Assembly (NCBI RefSeq): GCF_000967725.1 | Contig: NZ_JXYE01000002.1 | Span: forward strand, 1,426,001-1,490,000 | Reading direction: 5' to 3' | Length of the DNA: 64,000 nucleotides | Source: Loktanella sp. S4079 | GTDB lineage: Bacteria; Pseudomonadota; Alphaproteobacteria; Rhodobacterales; Rhodobacteraceae | In this document: in pieces, positions 25,459 through 34,895 of the stretch | Position numbering within the stretch: position 1 is the stretch's first letter | Layout: every line of letters begins with the position of its first letter | Translations under genes and position numbers: made by a program | The notes under the pieces: generated by a model | The model's database searches: none | What the model saw: only the letters and a program-made list of their open reading frames with translations | Told to the model about the DNA's origin: nothing

Positions 25459-26294
25459 TGATGCGCCATTTCCCGTTGACGCCGGATCATCTGGGCCACC
25501 CGGCTGAGCGCGACACCGCGCATCAAGATGCTTGCTGGCAAAAACGCCCATGCGGTGATCATCCAAACTAGCGTATGCATATCGTCCAGTGCGACCGGCG
25601 TCCCAAGATTTGCAAGGAGCTTAAGCACCGCCGGCACCAAGAATGGCAGCAAGAAGCCTAATATAACGTTAATGCGACCGTCGCGTTCGAGCCGATGAAC
25701 CACATTATCACTTGCGGATGGATCAAACGTGGGAAGATTTACCCATACATTAAACGGCTCATCCCGCCGGGGCCACTGCCGTAGCCGCAAGACTATGACA
25801 AACCAAACGATCGCAAAGATCGAAACTAGATAGCTTAGGCCAGCGCCATCTCGCACGCGCTGGACCAGATCCGCAGGAGCATCTTGCGGAAGCGCCAAAA
25901 CCATCAAGCGCACAGGAGAGTATGGAAAGTCGATTGTTTCCCCAATGCTGGACCCACTTTGCTGAAAAAACTCTGTAATCAGCGAAGGGTCATCATACCC
26001 GCGAAAGATCACCGACAGGCATAGAACCGTAGCAAACAATGTCGAGAACCGCACCCGGTTGAACGGTGGCGCATCGCGAAACTCGACCAAACTTGGGCTC
26101 TTGCTTGCGTATTCTATTGCCGTAAATACAGCCGCGAAAATTGCAAATAGGCCAACGATTTCAATACTGTTTGATCCGCTTTGATACATAATCAACGACG
26201 GCATGATCACAAGGATCACCACCATTATGGCCCGAACAATTGCTGAAGGCAGCCGAGAGAACAATTTTTCAATTCCTATACTTAGATCAGCCAT
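25425..26294 (-). CDS. Multi-pass membrane protein of unknown function
   Basis: 289 residues from the ATG at 26294, chosen because the longer frame from 26372 adds residues without homology-like character. Four to six hydrophobic helices: a pair near residues 20-60, single ones at about 85 and 160, and a pair near 205-260. A cytoplasmic stretch with WPRRDEPFNVWVNLPTFDPSAS lies between. No family was recognised. Upstream of, and overlapping, the EEP gene, so the two are probably co-transcribed. Confidence 0.75.
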   Translation of the reverse strand: MADLSIGIEKLFSRLPSAIVRAIMVVILVIMPSLIMYQSGSNSIEIVGLFAIFAAVFTAIEYASKSPSLVEFRDAPPFNRVRFSTLFATVLCLSVIFRGYDDPSLITEFFQQSGSSIGETIDFPYSPVRLMVLALPQDAPADLVQRVRDGAGLSYLVSIFAIVWFVIVLRLRQWPRRDEPFNVWVNLPTFDPSASDNVVHRLERDGRINVILGFLLPFLVPAVLKLLANLGTPVALDDMHTLVWMITAWAFLPASILMRGVALSRVAQMIRRQREMAHQRATSEGVLLV

Positions 26295-26510
26295 AGATCC
26301 GAAGGTAAGCAGCGTTTCTGAATGAAACGATAACTTGACCAATTGTACAACATTTAAACACAATAGCCCCAAGACGTCACAGGTTTTGAGGTGCTTTCGA
26401 CAAGGTGATGACGTGAATAGGTTGAAATCCGCTTAAGTCAGCATCTGTAATCACGCCCGCTATAGGTGACAAACAGCAGGGCTTGCAATGCGATTCTAGA
26501 TCCAAAAACA

Positions 26511-26540
26511 AAAGAGCCTCGCAAGATTGCGAGGCTCTTT
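26511..26540 (-). terminator. Terminator of the leuC-leuD operon
   Basis: AAAGAGCCTCGCA and TGCGAGGCTCTTT form a long perfect stem around AGAT, 20 bp after leuD, and continue into TTTTGTTTTT on the minus strand. Confidence 0.92.
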
Positions 26541-26560
26541 GTGCAATAATTAACGCAGTC

Positions 26561-27166
26561 TTAGACCCAGGGGCGCTCCGCGCTTGCCTTGGCTTCAAAG
26601 CTGTCAATCGAGGCTACTTTTTCAAGCGACAGGCCAATATCATCAAGACCGTTCAGCAGGCAGTGTTTCTTGAACTCGTCGACTTCGAACGTAAATACGT
26701 CACCGTCGGACGAGGTGATCTTTTGCTCTTCCAAGTCAACTTCGATCCGCGCGTTCGACCCTTTTTCCGCGTCTTTCATCAACACGTCGACCTGCTCTTG
26801 GGGCAGAACGATGGGCAGGATGCCGTTCTTAAAGCAGTTGTTATAAAAGATGTCGGCGAATGAAGTCGAAATCACGCAAGTGATCCCAAAGTCAGCGATC
26901 GCCCAAGGTGCGTGTTCGCGCGATGATCCGCAACCAAAGTTGTCGCCAGCGACCAAGATTTGCGTTTCGCGATACTGTGGTTTGTTCAGAACGAAATCGG
27001 GGATTTCGTTACCTTCACGGTCGAACCGCATTTCGTCAAAGAGGTTCGCGCCCAAGCCAGACCGCTTGATGGTCTTAAGGAACTGCTTGGGGATGATCAT
27101 ATCGGTGTCGATGTTGACCAAGGGCAGCGGTGCCGCGATGCCGGTCAGTTTGGTGAATTTTTGCAT
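26561..27166 (-). CDS. leuD: 3-isopropylmalate dehydratase small subunit
   Basis: 201 residues, the aconitase swivelling domain. Visible signatures: [30 protein letters not shown], and [16 protein letters not shown]. Works with LeuC to isomerise 2- to 3-isopropylmalate. It is the last gene of the operon, 18 bp after the small lipoprotein gene. Confidence 0.96.
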   Translation of the reverse strand: MQKFTKLTGIAAPLPLVNIDTDMIIPKQFLKTIKRSGLGANLFDEMRFDREGNEIPDFVLNKPQYRETQILVAGDNFGCGSSREHAPWAIADFGITCVISTSFADIFYNNCFKNGILPIVLPQEQVDVLMKDAEKGSNARIEVDLEEQKITSSDGDVFTFEVDEFKKHCLLNGLDDIGLSLEKVASIDSFEAKASAERPWV

Positions 27167-27184
27167 TTGTTTATCCTTTGCTTG

Positions 27185-27580
27185 TCACGCCAGCAAACCG
27201 GGGCTCGTTAGCCCGTGCTGGCGGAGTACCTGGCGTTCACATTCATATATAGTCTGATAGGCCTGCTGGCGGGTGGCGTCATCGACACGCTGAATTGGCA
27301 AGAAACGTGATTTACACGCTTCCCTGACACCTTCGCGGGTCTTGTCACGCACGCATTGCGTCTGTGAGCGACCCTGAAGAAAGACGTCAGGCAACTCAGC
27401 GCACTCTGCCTGCATATAGGCTGTTCGCTCTGTCGCAGAGGTTTCCAGCATCCAATTTGGCCCACCAACGCGATCGGGGTCTGGGATGTTATCGCCGCAA
27501 TAGCCTGTGGGGTTGTAACACCCGCACGCAGACAGACTAACGGCAACAAACATCATGATCAGACCCGATCCCAGCTTCAC
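27185..27580 (-). CDS. Small lipoprotein inside the leuC-leuD operon
   Basis: 131 residues from a GTG that shares its first base with the leuC stop codon (TAGTG), so translation is coupled. Residues 1-19 (MKLGSGLIMMFVAVSLSAC) are a lipoprotein signal with lipobox LSAC. The mature part has several cysteines (GCYNPTGYCGD, then C at CAELP, CVRD, CKS, CER), enough for disulfides. A longer in-frame ATG upstream lies in leuC and would hide the signal. Function unknown; nothing ties it to leucine synthesis except the operon. Confidence 0.8.
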   Translation of the reverse strand: MKLGSGLIMMFVAVSLSACGCYNPTGYCGDNIPDPDRVGGPNWMLETSATERTAYMQAECAELPDVFLQGRSQTQCVRDKTREGVREACKSRFLPIQRVDDATRQQAYQTIYECERQVLRQHGLTSPGLLA

Positions 27581-28986
27581 TACATCAGTTCCCGAATGTC
27601 CGTCAGGTGACCAGTCAGTGCAGCAGCCGCAGCCATTGCAGGCGACATCAGGTGTGTCCGACCTTGATAGCCTTGGCGGCCTTCGAAGTTGCGGTTCGAT
27701 GTGGATGCGCAACGCTCACCCGGTGCCAGTTGGTCTGGGTTCATCGCAAGACACATGGAACACCCAGCGAGACGCCATTCAAAGCCAGCCTCTTTGAAGA
27801 TATCGGCAAGGCCTTCTTCTTCGGCTTGGGCACGAACAAGACCGGACCCCGGAACAACCATTGCCCGCAGACCGTCTTTGATCTTTTTGCCTTTCAGCAC
27901 TGCAGCGGCGGCACGCAAATCTTCGATACGACCGTTTGTGCAAGACCCGATAAAGACTGTGTCGATTTCGATGTCGGTCAGTTTTTGGCCAACTTCCAAA
28001 CCCATGTATTCGATAGAACGTTGTGCTGCGCCAACTTTACCACCCGAGAACTGGTCAGGCGATGGAACCAGCGCATCAATTGGCAGCACGTCTTCGGGCG
28101 ATGTACCCCAGGTTACGACAGGCGCAATATCTTCGCCCTTGAGTGTCACGACCTTGTCGAAATGCGCGCCTTCGTCGGTGAACAGAGTCTTCCAATAAGC
28201 GACCGCTTTGTCCCAATCTTCGCCTTTTGGCGCATGAGGGCGACCTTTGCAGTACTCATAAGTCTTTTCGTCTGGCGCGATCAGGCCAGCGCGTGCGCCA
28301 CCTTCGATTGCCATGTTACACACGGTCATCCGGCCTTCCATGGAAAGGTCACGGATCGCTTCGCCGCAGTATTCGATGACATAGCCAGTACCACCAGCGG
28401 TGCCGGTTGCGCCGATGATCGCCAGCGTGATGTCTTTGGCAGTGACACCGGGGCGCAGCTTGCCTGTGACTTCGACCTTCATGTTTTTAGATTTTTTCTG
28501 GATCAGCGTCTGCGTGGCCAGAACGTGCTCTACCTCGGATGTACCGATACCATGCGCCAATGCACCAAAGGCACCGTGGGTCGCCGTGTGGCTATCACCA
28601 CAAACAACGGTCATACCGGGCAGCGTCCAACCCTGCTCTGGGCCAACGATGTGCACGATGCCCTGACGCACGTCAGTCACCGGGTAGTAGTTGATCCCAA
28701 ATTCCTTGGCGTTGCTGTCAAGTGCCGCAACCTGAATGCGGCTGTCTTCGGTCATGTTATCAGCATTGTCGCGATCCAGCGTGGTCGGCACGTTGTGATC
28801 GGGCACAGCAATTGTCTGGCTAGGTTGGCGCACCTTACGGCCAGCCATACGCAGACCTTCAAAGGCCTGTGGGCTGGTCACTTCGTGTACCAGATGGCGG
28901 TCGATATACAGCAAACAGGTGCCGTCTTCGGCTTCATGGGCGACATGAGCGTCCCAGATTTTATCATAGAGCGTTTTGGGGGACAT
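27580..28986 (-). CDS. leuC: 3-isopropylmalate dehydratase large subunit
   Basis: 468 residues from the ATG at 28986, which has GGGAGAGG upstream; another in-frame start six codons earlier lacks one. Aconitase family: the 4Fe-4S cysteines are in [13 protein letters not shown] and [10 protein letters not shown], and [31 protein letters not shown] is intact (shown as motif name only). Normal length. It opens the leuC-lipoprotein-leuD operon. Confidence 0.96.
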   Translation of the reverse strand: MSPKTLYDKIWDAHVAHEAEDGTCLLYIDRHLVHEVTSPQAFEGLRMAGRKVRQPSQTIAVPDHNVPTTLDRDNADNMTEDSRIQVAALDSNAKEFGINYYPVTDVRQGIVHIVGPEQGWTLPGMTVVCGDSHTATHGAFGALAHGIGTSEVEHVLATQTLIQKKSKNMKVEVTGKLRPGVTAKDITLAIIGATGTAGGTGYVIEYCGEAIRDLSMEGRMTVCNMAIEGGARAGLIAPDEKTYEYCKGRPHAPKGEDWDKAVAYWKTLFTDEGAHFDKVVTLKGEDIAPVVTWGTSPEDVLPIDALVPSPDQFSGGKVGAAQRSIEYMGLEVGQKLTDIEIDTVFIGSCTNGRIEDLRAAAAVLKGKKIKDGLRAMVVPGSGLVRAQAEEEGLADIFKEAGFEWRLAGCSMCLAMNPDQLAPGERCASTSNRNFEGRQGYQGRTHLMSPAMAAAAALTGHLTDIRELM

Positions 28987-29151
28987 GGACCTCTCCCGTG
29001 TCAAATTTTCAGATGTCTTCAGGCGTGCGGATTTGGCGAGGGGTTAGCCCCGAGCTAGGATCGTGCAGCTCGCGCCAAAAAAACGCCATGGAAGGCGGGC
29101 GCGGTCATCCATATCAAAAACCTGTTTCATAAGCGTCCAGATACACATGGC

Positions 29152-29178
29152 CAACGAGTCTCGCAAGGGGACTCGTTG
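29152..29178. other. Inverted repeat between the RTX-like gene and leuC
   Basis: CAACGAGTC and GACTCGTTG pair perfectly over 9 bp around a 9-nt loop. Each arm contains a GANTC site, the target of the cell-cycle methylase CcrM. There is no T-run, so termination by this hairpin alone is doubtful. Confidence 0.55.
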
Positions 29179-29206
29179 CTATGCAGATGCTTAAACGCCG
29201 TAAAAT

Positions 29207-30157
29207 TTAGGCGACGAGGTTCCCCATTGTCGCTTCTGGGTCAAACAGATCGGCCTCTTCTGTTGACACAACCGCGATATTCGCGGGGCTCAACAGTTCA
29301 ATGGTCATACCTTGCAAGAACGCGACGGCACCTTCGGATTCTGCTGGGGTATCTCCGTCACCGGTATAGACCGCCTCAACCCGCACGCCACTGACGCCAT
29401 CGACGGTGGTTTCGGTCATGGTCACATCTACGTCAGGCAATGTGCCACCTTCGGGCACGTGATCGACAGTCAGGGTCAGCGTGTCCCGCGATGGGTCAAA
29501 GTCGGTGATGGTCGCCTCTGACAACTGCGCATCGGTAACATTGGCAAGAACATAAAAATCATCGCCAAGCCCAGCGCCCGCCTCGAGCGTTGCGGACCCA
29601 GTGACCAAGATCAGATCGTCGGCACCATCGTCGCCGCGGGCTTCGCCGTCACCGCCCCAGATGTAGATGGTATCGTCACCATCGCCGCCGCTGATGTCAT
29701 CGGTCGCGTCTGCTGCCGGCACTAGCGCACCATCTTCCAAACGAGCATCAAAGCCCCCAAGGATGGTGTCATTGCCCTCGTTTCCACCCAGCGTGTCGGA
29801 ACCATATCCACCGTCAATATAGTCGTCACCCGCACCACCAAAGATGCGGTCGCGTCCAACTTGACCATGTAGCACATCGTCGCCGGGGCTTTTTACGATC
29901 CAGTCCTGACCGTTCCCACCATAGACGACGTCATCGCCGGGTCCCGGGCGTATTTCATCGTTTCCGTCACCGCCTGCGATGTGGTCGTTACCTGCCCAGC
30001 TTAGGATCGTGTCGTCGCCGTCAGTTCCGACAATATCGTCATCACCCTTGCTTCCACGAATTTCCCCATCTGTCGTTGCTTCGTCATCATCGTCTTCGGG
30101 CACCGCCATAAATGCGATTCCGAGTGCGGCAAAAATCACAGCCAAAGTGACGTACAT
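29207..30157 (-). CDS. Membrane-anchored RTX-like calcium-binding protein
   Basis: 316 residues. An N-terminal hydrophobic helix (residues 1-18) is followed at once by an acidic EDDDDE stretch. Then come repeated GGxGxDxx nonapeptides between about 35 and 170 (GGDGNDEI, GGNGQDWI, GGAGDDYI, GGNEGNDTI), which fold into a calcium-filled beta-roll. The C-terminal part (about 190-316) is strand-rich and ends without the usual type I secretion signal. The family is normally secreted by type I systems; here the anchor suggests the inner membrane with the domain in the periplasm. A CtrA-type site lies 32 bp upstream. Confidence 0.82.
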   Translation of the reverse strand: MYVTLAVIFAALGIAFMAVPEDDDDEATTDGEIRGSKGDDDIVGTDGDDTILSWAGNDHIAGGDGNDEIRPGPGDDVVYGGNGQDWIVKSPGDDVLHGQVGRDRIFGGAGDDYIDGGYGSDTLGGNEGNDTILGGFDARLEDGALVPAADATDDISGGDGDDTIYIWGGDGEARGDDGADDLILVTGSATLEAGAGLGDDFYVLANVTDAQLSEATITDFDPSRDTLTLTVDHVPEGGTLPDVDVTMTETTVDGVSGVRVEAVYTGDGDTPAESEGAVAFLQGMTIELLSPANIAVVSTEEADLFDPEATMGNLVA

Positions 30158-30189
30158 CCAAATCCCTCAAGGCAATTCAATTTAAACGA

Positions 30190-30204
30190 TTAACAGAGAG
30201 TTAA
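30190..30204. promoter_or_regulatory. CtrA-type site TTAA-N7-TTAA
   Basis: TTAACAGAGAGTTAA, followed by C, an exact match to the CtrA consensus known from Caulobacter and other alphaproteobacteria. It lies between the RTX-like gene (32 bp from its start) and the divergent MscS gene. Confidence 0.6.
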
Positions 30205-30334
30205 CGCGCACTTTCTAACTTAGCAAGACCGCTGTTCGCTCTACTCATGCGGTAACAAAAATTCGCCCCTGCGCGCTTGCCCCGCGGCGTTTTCCCATGC
30301 AAAGCTGGTTCAATTGCAATCAGTTCCAGAGCAA

Positions 30335-31681
30335 ATGGCAAATCATAGCCCCGAAACCGACCCAACAAATGCCGTTGATGTCGATGCACAACTCGAACAA
30401 GTCCTGTCTATTGGGACCGAACTATTTAGCTATGTCAGCAAATTTGCGGATACATTTGTTCGCCCATGGAACATCTATCAAATTGGGATTGCACTAGGGC
30501 TGTTCGCGCTTGCGCATGTTCTAAAGGTCACGCTTGGCCCGCGCATTCGTGCGTGGATGGCTGCGCGTCACAACTGGCCGAAATGGCGCATGCGGGTTTT
30601 GGTCGTGATCTACCAAAGACTGCGCCCGATTTTCTTTGTCGCTTTGATCTGGCTGACCGTCGCGATCATGCGCGAAGTGACGTGGAATAGCCGCAGTTAT
30701 CTGCTTAGTCTGATCGGAACACTGTCATTCGCATGGCTTGCGGTGGTGTTCGCAACGCGACTTATCAAGAGCCCACTCCTGCGCAAAACCGTCCGCTATG
30801 GCGCGTGGATTTACGTGAGCCTACGCATATTGGGTCTGCTTGATCCCGCAGAACAGCTCTTGCACAGCGCCGGATTTACCGTTGGCGAAATCCGTTTTTC
30901 ATTGCTGCTCGTGGTGCAATCACTGGTTATCTTGGGCGTGCTGATTAGTCTCGCGCGGTTCTTTACGACGACGACTGCGAACAAAATACGCAGCAATCAA
31001 GACATCAGCCCGTCGATGCAGGTGCTGATCATCAAAGCACTACAAATCTTAATTTACGGTGCCGCCTTTTACTTTGGGGTAAAAGCGATCGGAATCGACT
31101 TAACCGGGCTTGCCGTGCTGTCGGGTGCCATCGGTGTTGGTCTCGGTTTTGGCCTCCAAAAAGTCGTATCGAACCTAGTCTCGGGCGTGATCATCCTTTT
31201 GGACAAATCCATTAAGCCGGGCGACGTCATTAGTCTTGGGGACACTTTTGGCTGGATCAATGCATTGGGGGCGCGCTATGTGTCTGTCGTCACGCGTGAC
31301 GGCAAAGAATACCTCATTCCGAACGAGGATTTGATCACCGGCCAAGTGGTGAATTGGTCCCATTCCAATGAATTTGTGCGGCTCGACATCCATTTTGGCA
31401 CCTCCTATAGCGACAACCCGCACGACGTGCGGCGGATCGCAATTGAAGCCGCCCAAAGCGTTGATCGGGTCTTATCGACACGCCCCACCGTGTGCCACAT
31501 CGTGGGCTTTGGCGACAGTTCGGTCGATTACATCCTTAGGTTTTGGATCTCTGACCCGACCGGCGGTCTGACGAATATTCGTGGGAACGTATTCTTGGCA
31601 CTGTGGGATGCCTTTCATGAAAATGGCATCAGCATTCCGTTCCCGCAACGCGAGGTGAAGCTGCTCGACCAAGACCAATGA
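30335..31681 (+). CDS. Mechanosensitive channel, MscS family
   Basis: 448 residues from the ATG at 30335 (a TTG at 30314 is an alternative). Several transmembrane helices precede the conserved pore helix and MscS core: GLAVLSGAIGVGLGFGLQKVVSNLVSG (glycine/alanine-packed TM3, named by motif), then LDKSIKPGDVISLGDTFGWI of the beta domain. More N-terminal helices than in the minimal MscS. Opens under membrane tension to release osmolytes. It ends four bases before the stop of the convergent kinase gene. Confidence 0.9.
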   Translation: MANHSPETDPTNAVDVDAQLEQVLSIGTELFSYVSKFADTFVRPWNIYQIGIALGLFALAHVLKVTLGPRIRAWMAARHNWPKWRMRVLVVIYQRLRPIFFVALIWLTVAIMREVTWNSRSYLLSLIGTLSFAWLAVVFATRLIKSPLLRKTVRYGAWIYVSLRILGLLDPAEQLLHSAGFTVGEIRFSLLLVVQSLVILGVLISLARFFTTTTANKIRSNQDISPSMQVLIIKALQILIYGAAFYFGVKAIGIDLTGLAVLSGAIGVGLGFGLQKVVSNLVSGVIILLDKSIKPGDVISLGDTFGWINALGARYVSVVTRDGKEYLIPNEDLITGQVVNWSHSNEFVRLDIHFGTSYSDNPHDVRRIAIEAAQSVDRVLSTRPTVCHIVGFGDSSVDYILRFWISDPTGGLTNIRGNVFLALWDAFHENGISIPFPQREVKLLDQDQ

Positions 31682-31685
31682 ACCG

Positions 31686-34223
31686 CTAGCGGCCGAGCGC
31701 CTTTGCTAAGGCACTGAGCAGCTCTCTGCGCTGCACAGGTTTCATCAATTTGATGTCGCTGGGGCGAGCGCGATCATGCAGGTCTGTCGCATCTCCAGCA
31801 AATCCTGACATGAAGACGACCGGCAAATCCGGGTTGATCCGCCTGACTTGATCGGCCAATTCAGTGCCACGCAGTTTGCCCGGCATCACCACATCCGTCA
31901 AAAGCAAGTCAAAGCTTGGGTCAGCTTGGAACAGGCTCAATGCTTCGTCCCCAGAGTGCGCGGCAGTCACCCTATAACCAGCCATTTGCAGGGTATTTGA
32001 AACAACACTCAGCAGGTCAATTTCATCTTCAGCAATCAATATGTGCTCTTGATTTTCGGCGTTAAGCGCAGGCGCAGGGGTTTCAGTCTCTGCTGACACC
32101 TCACTATCGCTCGCCCTGAAATAGAGACGGACGGTCGTGCCAACCCCCAGCTTTGAACTGATCTCAACCGCGCCGCCCGATTGTTGCATAAAGCCCTGCA
32201 CCATCGACAGCCCAAGCCCCGACCCCGCGCCAACCGCTTTGGTGGTAAAGAATGGTTCGAATATCTCTTTAATCGTTTCGCTTGAGATACCCTCACCGTC
32301 GTCGCGCACTGTCAGCAATGCGTAACGCCCGGGGACGAGTTCTGCGCTAAAAGCCGCCAGCTCGCCGCTATGAATTACGATATTACTTGTTTCGATGGTA
32401 ATTTTGCCGCGCTCTGAGATGGCATCGCGCGCATTCAAGATCAGATTCAACAAAGCGCTCTCGGTCGCACCCGGATCCGCTGTGACATGCCAGAGGTCTT
32501 CTAATAGGGTAGTTTCAATCTCAATATTTGGGGGAATAGTCCGGGTTGTCCATTTTTGGATTTCCAAGACAGTTTTATTCAGATCAACAACGCTTGGGAC
32601 CAGCGCAGATTTACGCGCGAAGGCCAGCAAGCTTCGTGTCAGATCAGCCCCTTTTTCACCTGCGGTCATGGCTGCATTGGCAAGTTCGCGTTGCTCAGGG
32701 TCGCTTAGACCGTCCAAAAGCAGCTCAATATTCCCGATGATGATCGCAAGCAGGTTATTGAAATCATGCGCAACACCACCCGTCAGCTGACCGATGGCTT
32801 CGTTTTTCTGGGCTTGTTGCGAAACCGCGATCTGCTTTTCCAGCTTTTGCTGGGTTTCAAATTCTGCGGTAACATCCAAGATAAAGCTGTCAATCTGGAC
32901 GCGCCCATCAACCATGCTGGTGACATTCGCACGTGCATCAAGGTGTTTAATCTCGTTCGATTTTGTCTTGATGGTGATGCGTTCGCGTAGTGGCTCTAGG
33001 GTTTCGGCGGTAAAGCTGATTGCGCGCAAAAGCTTTGGCAAATCCTTAGGCTCGACCATCTGTTCAAAGAGTTCGGGGTTTTGCGATAGATCAGCCTCTG
33101 TATATCCCCAAATCGTACCGCAATTGGGGCTGATGTACTTAAAACTCACCTTTTTATCTGCAGAAATTTCAAAGCTGAGAAACGCAACTGGTAGGTTTTC
33201 GATGATCTGGCTCAACCGGTTTTCGGCATCTTCTTTTTGGCGCAACAAGTGATTGACGTCGGTGACATCCAAGTAGATGGCGCGCGCTCGTTCGACTTTG
33301 GCAGCACCCTGAGGTTCAATCGCCCAGCTCACTTGAACATGGCGTATTTCGCCGTTTGGACGCATCAACCGAAACACGATCGGTGCCGTCGGCGGATTTC
33401 CCGCCCATACATTGCGGATGGCGCGAACCACTTCTGGTTGATCTGATGGATGAATCAAAGAGCGTGCACGACCAATAGATATGGTCCCCCCACCAGCACT
33501 TAGCCCCTGAATTCGCGCAAACCCAGCATCATATGTGGCTATTTCGCTGCCCGCTGTCCGCTCGAGGATTCCAATCTGCGAGACATCCGTAGCGAGCTGC
33601 AACCGACGCGCATTCTCGCGCGCTGCGACCGATGATGCTGCGACCGACTTGGCGAACTCAACGATGATATGCATCACCGGAATTGTCATCACATTTGCAA
33701 GCGACATAAACAAAATGGAGAATAGCCCAGGTGGGTCATCAATTACGCCACGTTGGTTCACAAACATCAGCGTCGTGAACTGAACCAACAAAGCCCCCAA
33801 CATCAGATAGCAAACGGTGATATGAGGAACATTCTCGCGCGGGTCATGCTTGATGATACGCGCAACAATGCAGCCAACCAGCGCCGTCGCAAGACCATAA
33901 ACAAAGCCAAGTGACAGCAGCGTGCCGTCCGCACTAATTTCGGCAAGTGATCCGATAAACGCCGCAACACCTGCTGCGACAGGTCCACCCAAAAACCCCG
34001 CATAGACCAGCGGCCCCATGCGCGAATCCAACGGCGCATGCATTGTCTCGGTGACATAGGCGTCTGATGACACGATCAGAACAATCAAGCCCATCACAAG
34101 CCCGATCAGAAAATGCCTGCCTAATCTTGGTTTGCCGGTCGGGTCGCCAGAGAGGATGAAAAATATTCCAACCCCCGCCAAAATTAACAGCGCTACGTTT
34201 TCAAGAACGTATAGGACCATCAA
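31686..34223 (-). CDS. Hybrid histidine kinase with 5TM-Lyt sensor, PAS, receiver
   Basis: 845 residues. Six transmembrane helices (about 5-190) with the 5TMR-LYT pattern (PLVYAGFLGGPVAAGVAAFIG-type glycine motif). Two PAS domains (about 205-325 and 335-455). HisKA with phospho-accepting His486 (GGVAHDFNN), HATPase_c (about 590-705, FEPFFTTKAVGAGSGLGLSM) and a receiver with Asp777. The kinase core and receiver are closely related to those of the second kinase in this block. The signal sensed by the membrane module is unknown; 5TMR-LYT proteins have been linked to pyruvate and cell wall. Confidence 0.9.
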   Translation of the reverse strand: MMVLYVLENVALLILAGVGIFFILSGDPTGKPRLGRHFLIGLVMGLIVLIVSSDAYVTETMHAPLDSRMGPLVYAGFLGGPVAAGVAAFIGSLAEISADGTLLSLGFVYGLATALVGCIVARIIKHDPRENVPHITVCYLMLGALLVQFTTLMFVNQRGVIDDPPGLFSILFMSLANVMTIPVMHIIVEFAKSVAASSVAARENARRLQLATDVSQIGILERTAGSEIATYDAGFARIQGLSAGGGTISIGRARSLIHPSDQPEVVRAIRNVWAGNPPTAPIVFRLMRPNGEIRHVQVSWAIEPQGAAKVERARAIYLDVTDVNHLLRQKEDAENRLSQIIENLPVAFLSFEISADKKVSFKYISPNCGTIWGYTEADLSQNPELFEQMVEPKDLPKLLRAISFTAETLEPLRERITIKTKSNEIKHLDARANVTSMVDGRVQIDSFILDVTAEFETQQKLEKQIAVSQQAQKNEAIGQLTGGVAHDFNNLLAIIIGNIELLLDGLSDPEQRELANAAMTAGEKGADLTRSLLAFARKSALVPSVVDLNKTVLEIQKWTTRTIPPNIEIETTLLEDLWHVTADPGATESALLNLILNARDAISERGKITIETSNIVIHSGELAAFSAELVPGRYALLTVRDDGEGISSETIKEIFEPFFTTKAVGAGSGLGLSMVQGFMQQSGGAVEISSKLGVGTTVRLYFRASDSEVSAETETPAPALNAENQEHILIAEDEIDLLSVVSNTLQMAGYRVTAAHSGDEALSLFQADPSFDLLLTDVVMPGKLRGTELADQVRRINPDLPVVFMSGFAGDATDLHDRARPSDIKLMKPVQRRELLSALAKALGR

Positions 34224-34451
34224 GAAACACCATCACGAATATACCTATTCTAGTCAGTATCACTTGATCAGGTAAATCAACCCCTAGATGAATTATGTCT
34301 AGTTTTGAGGCAACTCAGTGTTTCTCATGAATCTTGGCCCAAGTTTACCTTGACGTCACTCATTTGCCATAGACGTAATTTTATTGCACATTCAGATGGG
34401 CGACTGCGCCATTGACGACGCAGAATTGCAACCTTAAGATGGTACCTACTC
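34224..34451. other. Divergent intergenic region of the signalling block
   Basis: 228 nt between the first kinase and the MarR gene. It should hold both promoters. The A/T-rich part around 34250-34310 stands out, and a weak CTGCG/CGCAG inverted repeat lies near 34410-34429. No motif that I recognise. Confidence 0.4.
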
Positions 34452-34895
34452 ATGCAAAGCAACTTTGCCGCTGCTATTCTAATCGAAAAGATTGTGCGCG
34501 AAACATATACGAAGAGATCATCGACTGCGATTCAACCGCTTCAGTGGTCAATCCTTCGGTATCTTCAGCGGACACCAGATGCACAGTGTACAATGAGTAT
34601 GCTCGCGAGCTTTCTCGGCCTGACACATGGGCCAGTGGTTCGCGCCATTTCCACCCTCGTCAAGCGAGGGCTTGTTGAACAAATTGCGAATTTACAAGAC
34701 GCGCGAAGCAAGACATTAAAACTCACTCCAGCTGGTCATGATGCGCTGGAATCAGATCCAATTCTGGGAATTGCGTCCCGTATTGACAACCTCCCTGAGG
34801 ATGATCAGCAGATATTCGTGAAACTCGTGCGATCACTTGCCATGTACCCTACTCCAGAGGATGTAAGCGACAATGAAGTCAATCCTGCTAATTGA
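34452..34895 (+). CDS. MarR-family transcriptional regulator
   Basis: 147 residues, a winged helix-turn-helix with IQPLQWSILRYL, SMLASFLGLTHGPVVRAISTLVKRGLV and the wing QIANLQDARSKTLKLTPAG. No cysteine in the usual redox position. The gene overlaps the receiver gene by 23 bp, so the regulator and receiver are translated together, an unusual pair since MarR proteins respond to ligands rather than phosphorylation. Confidence 0.85.
   Translation: MQSNFAAAILIEKIVRETYTKRSSTAIQPLQWSILRYLQRTPDAQCTMSMLASFLGLTHGPVVRAISTLVKRGLVEQIANLQDARSKTLKLTPAGHDALESDPILGIASRIDNLPEDDQQIFVKLVRSLAMYPTPEDVSDNEVNPAN

Noticed and set aside
27607..29058. Long open frame (483 codons) on the plus strand across leuC
   Set aside because: It is antisense to a clear leuC, has no recognisable domain, and its length reflects leuC codon bias.
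29044..29112. Possible leader peptide upstream of leuC (22 codons)
   Set aside because: It has no run of leucine codons and no alternative hairpins as expected for attenuation.
29600..30060. Tandem repeat resembling an array
   Set aside because: The periodicity is the coding repeat of RTX nonapeptides, not a CRISPR or satellite.
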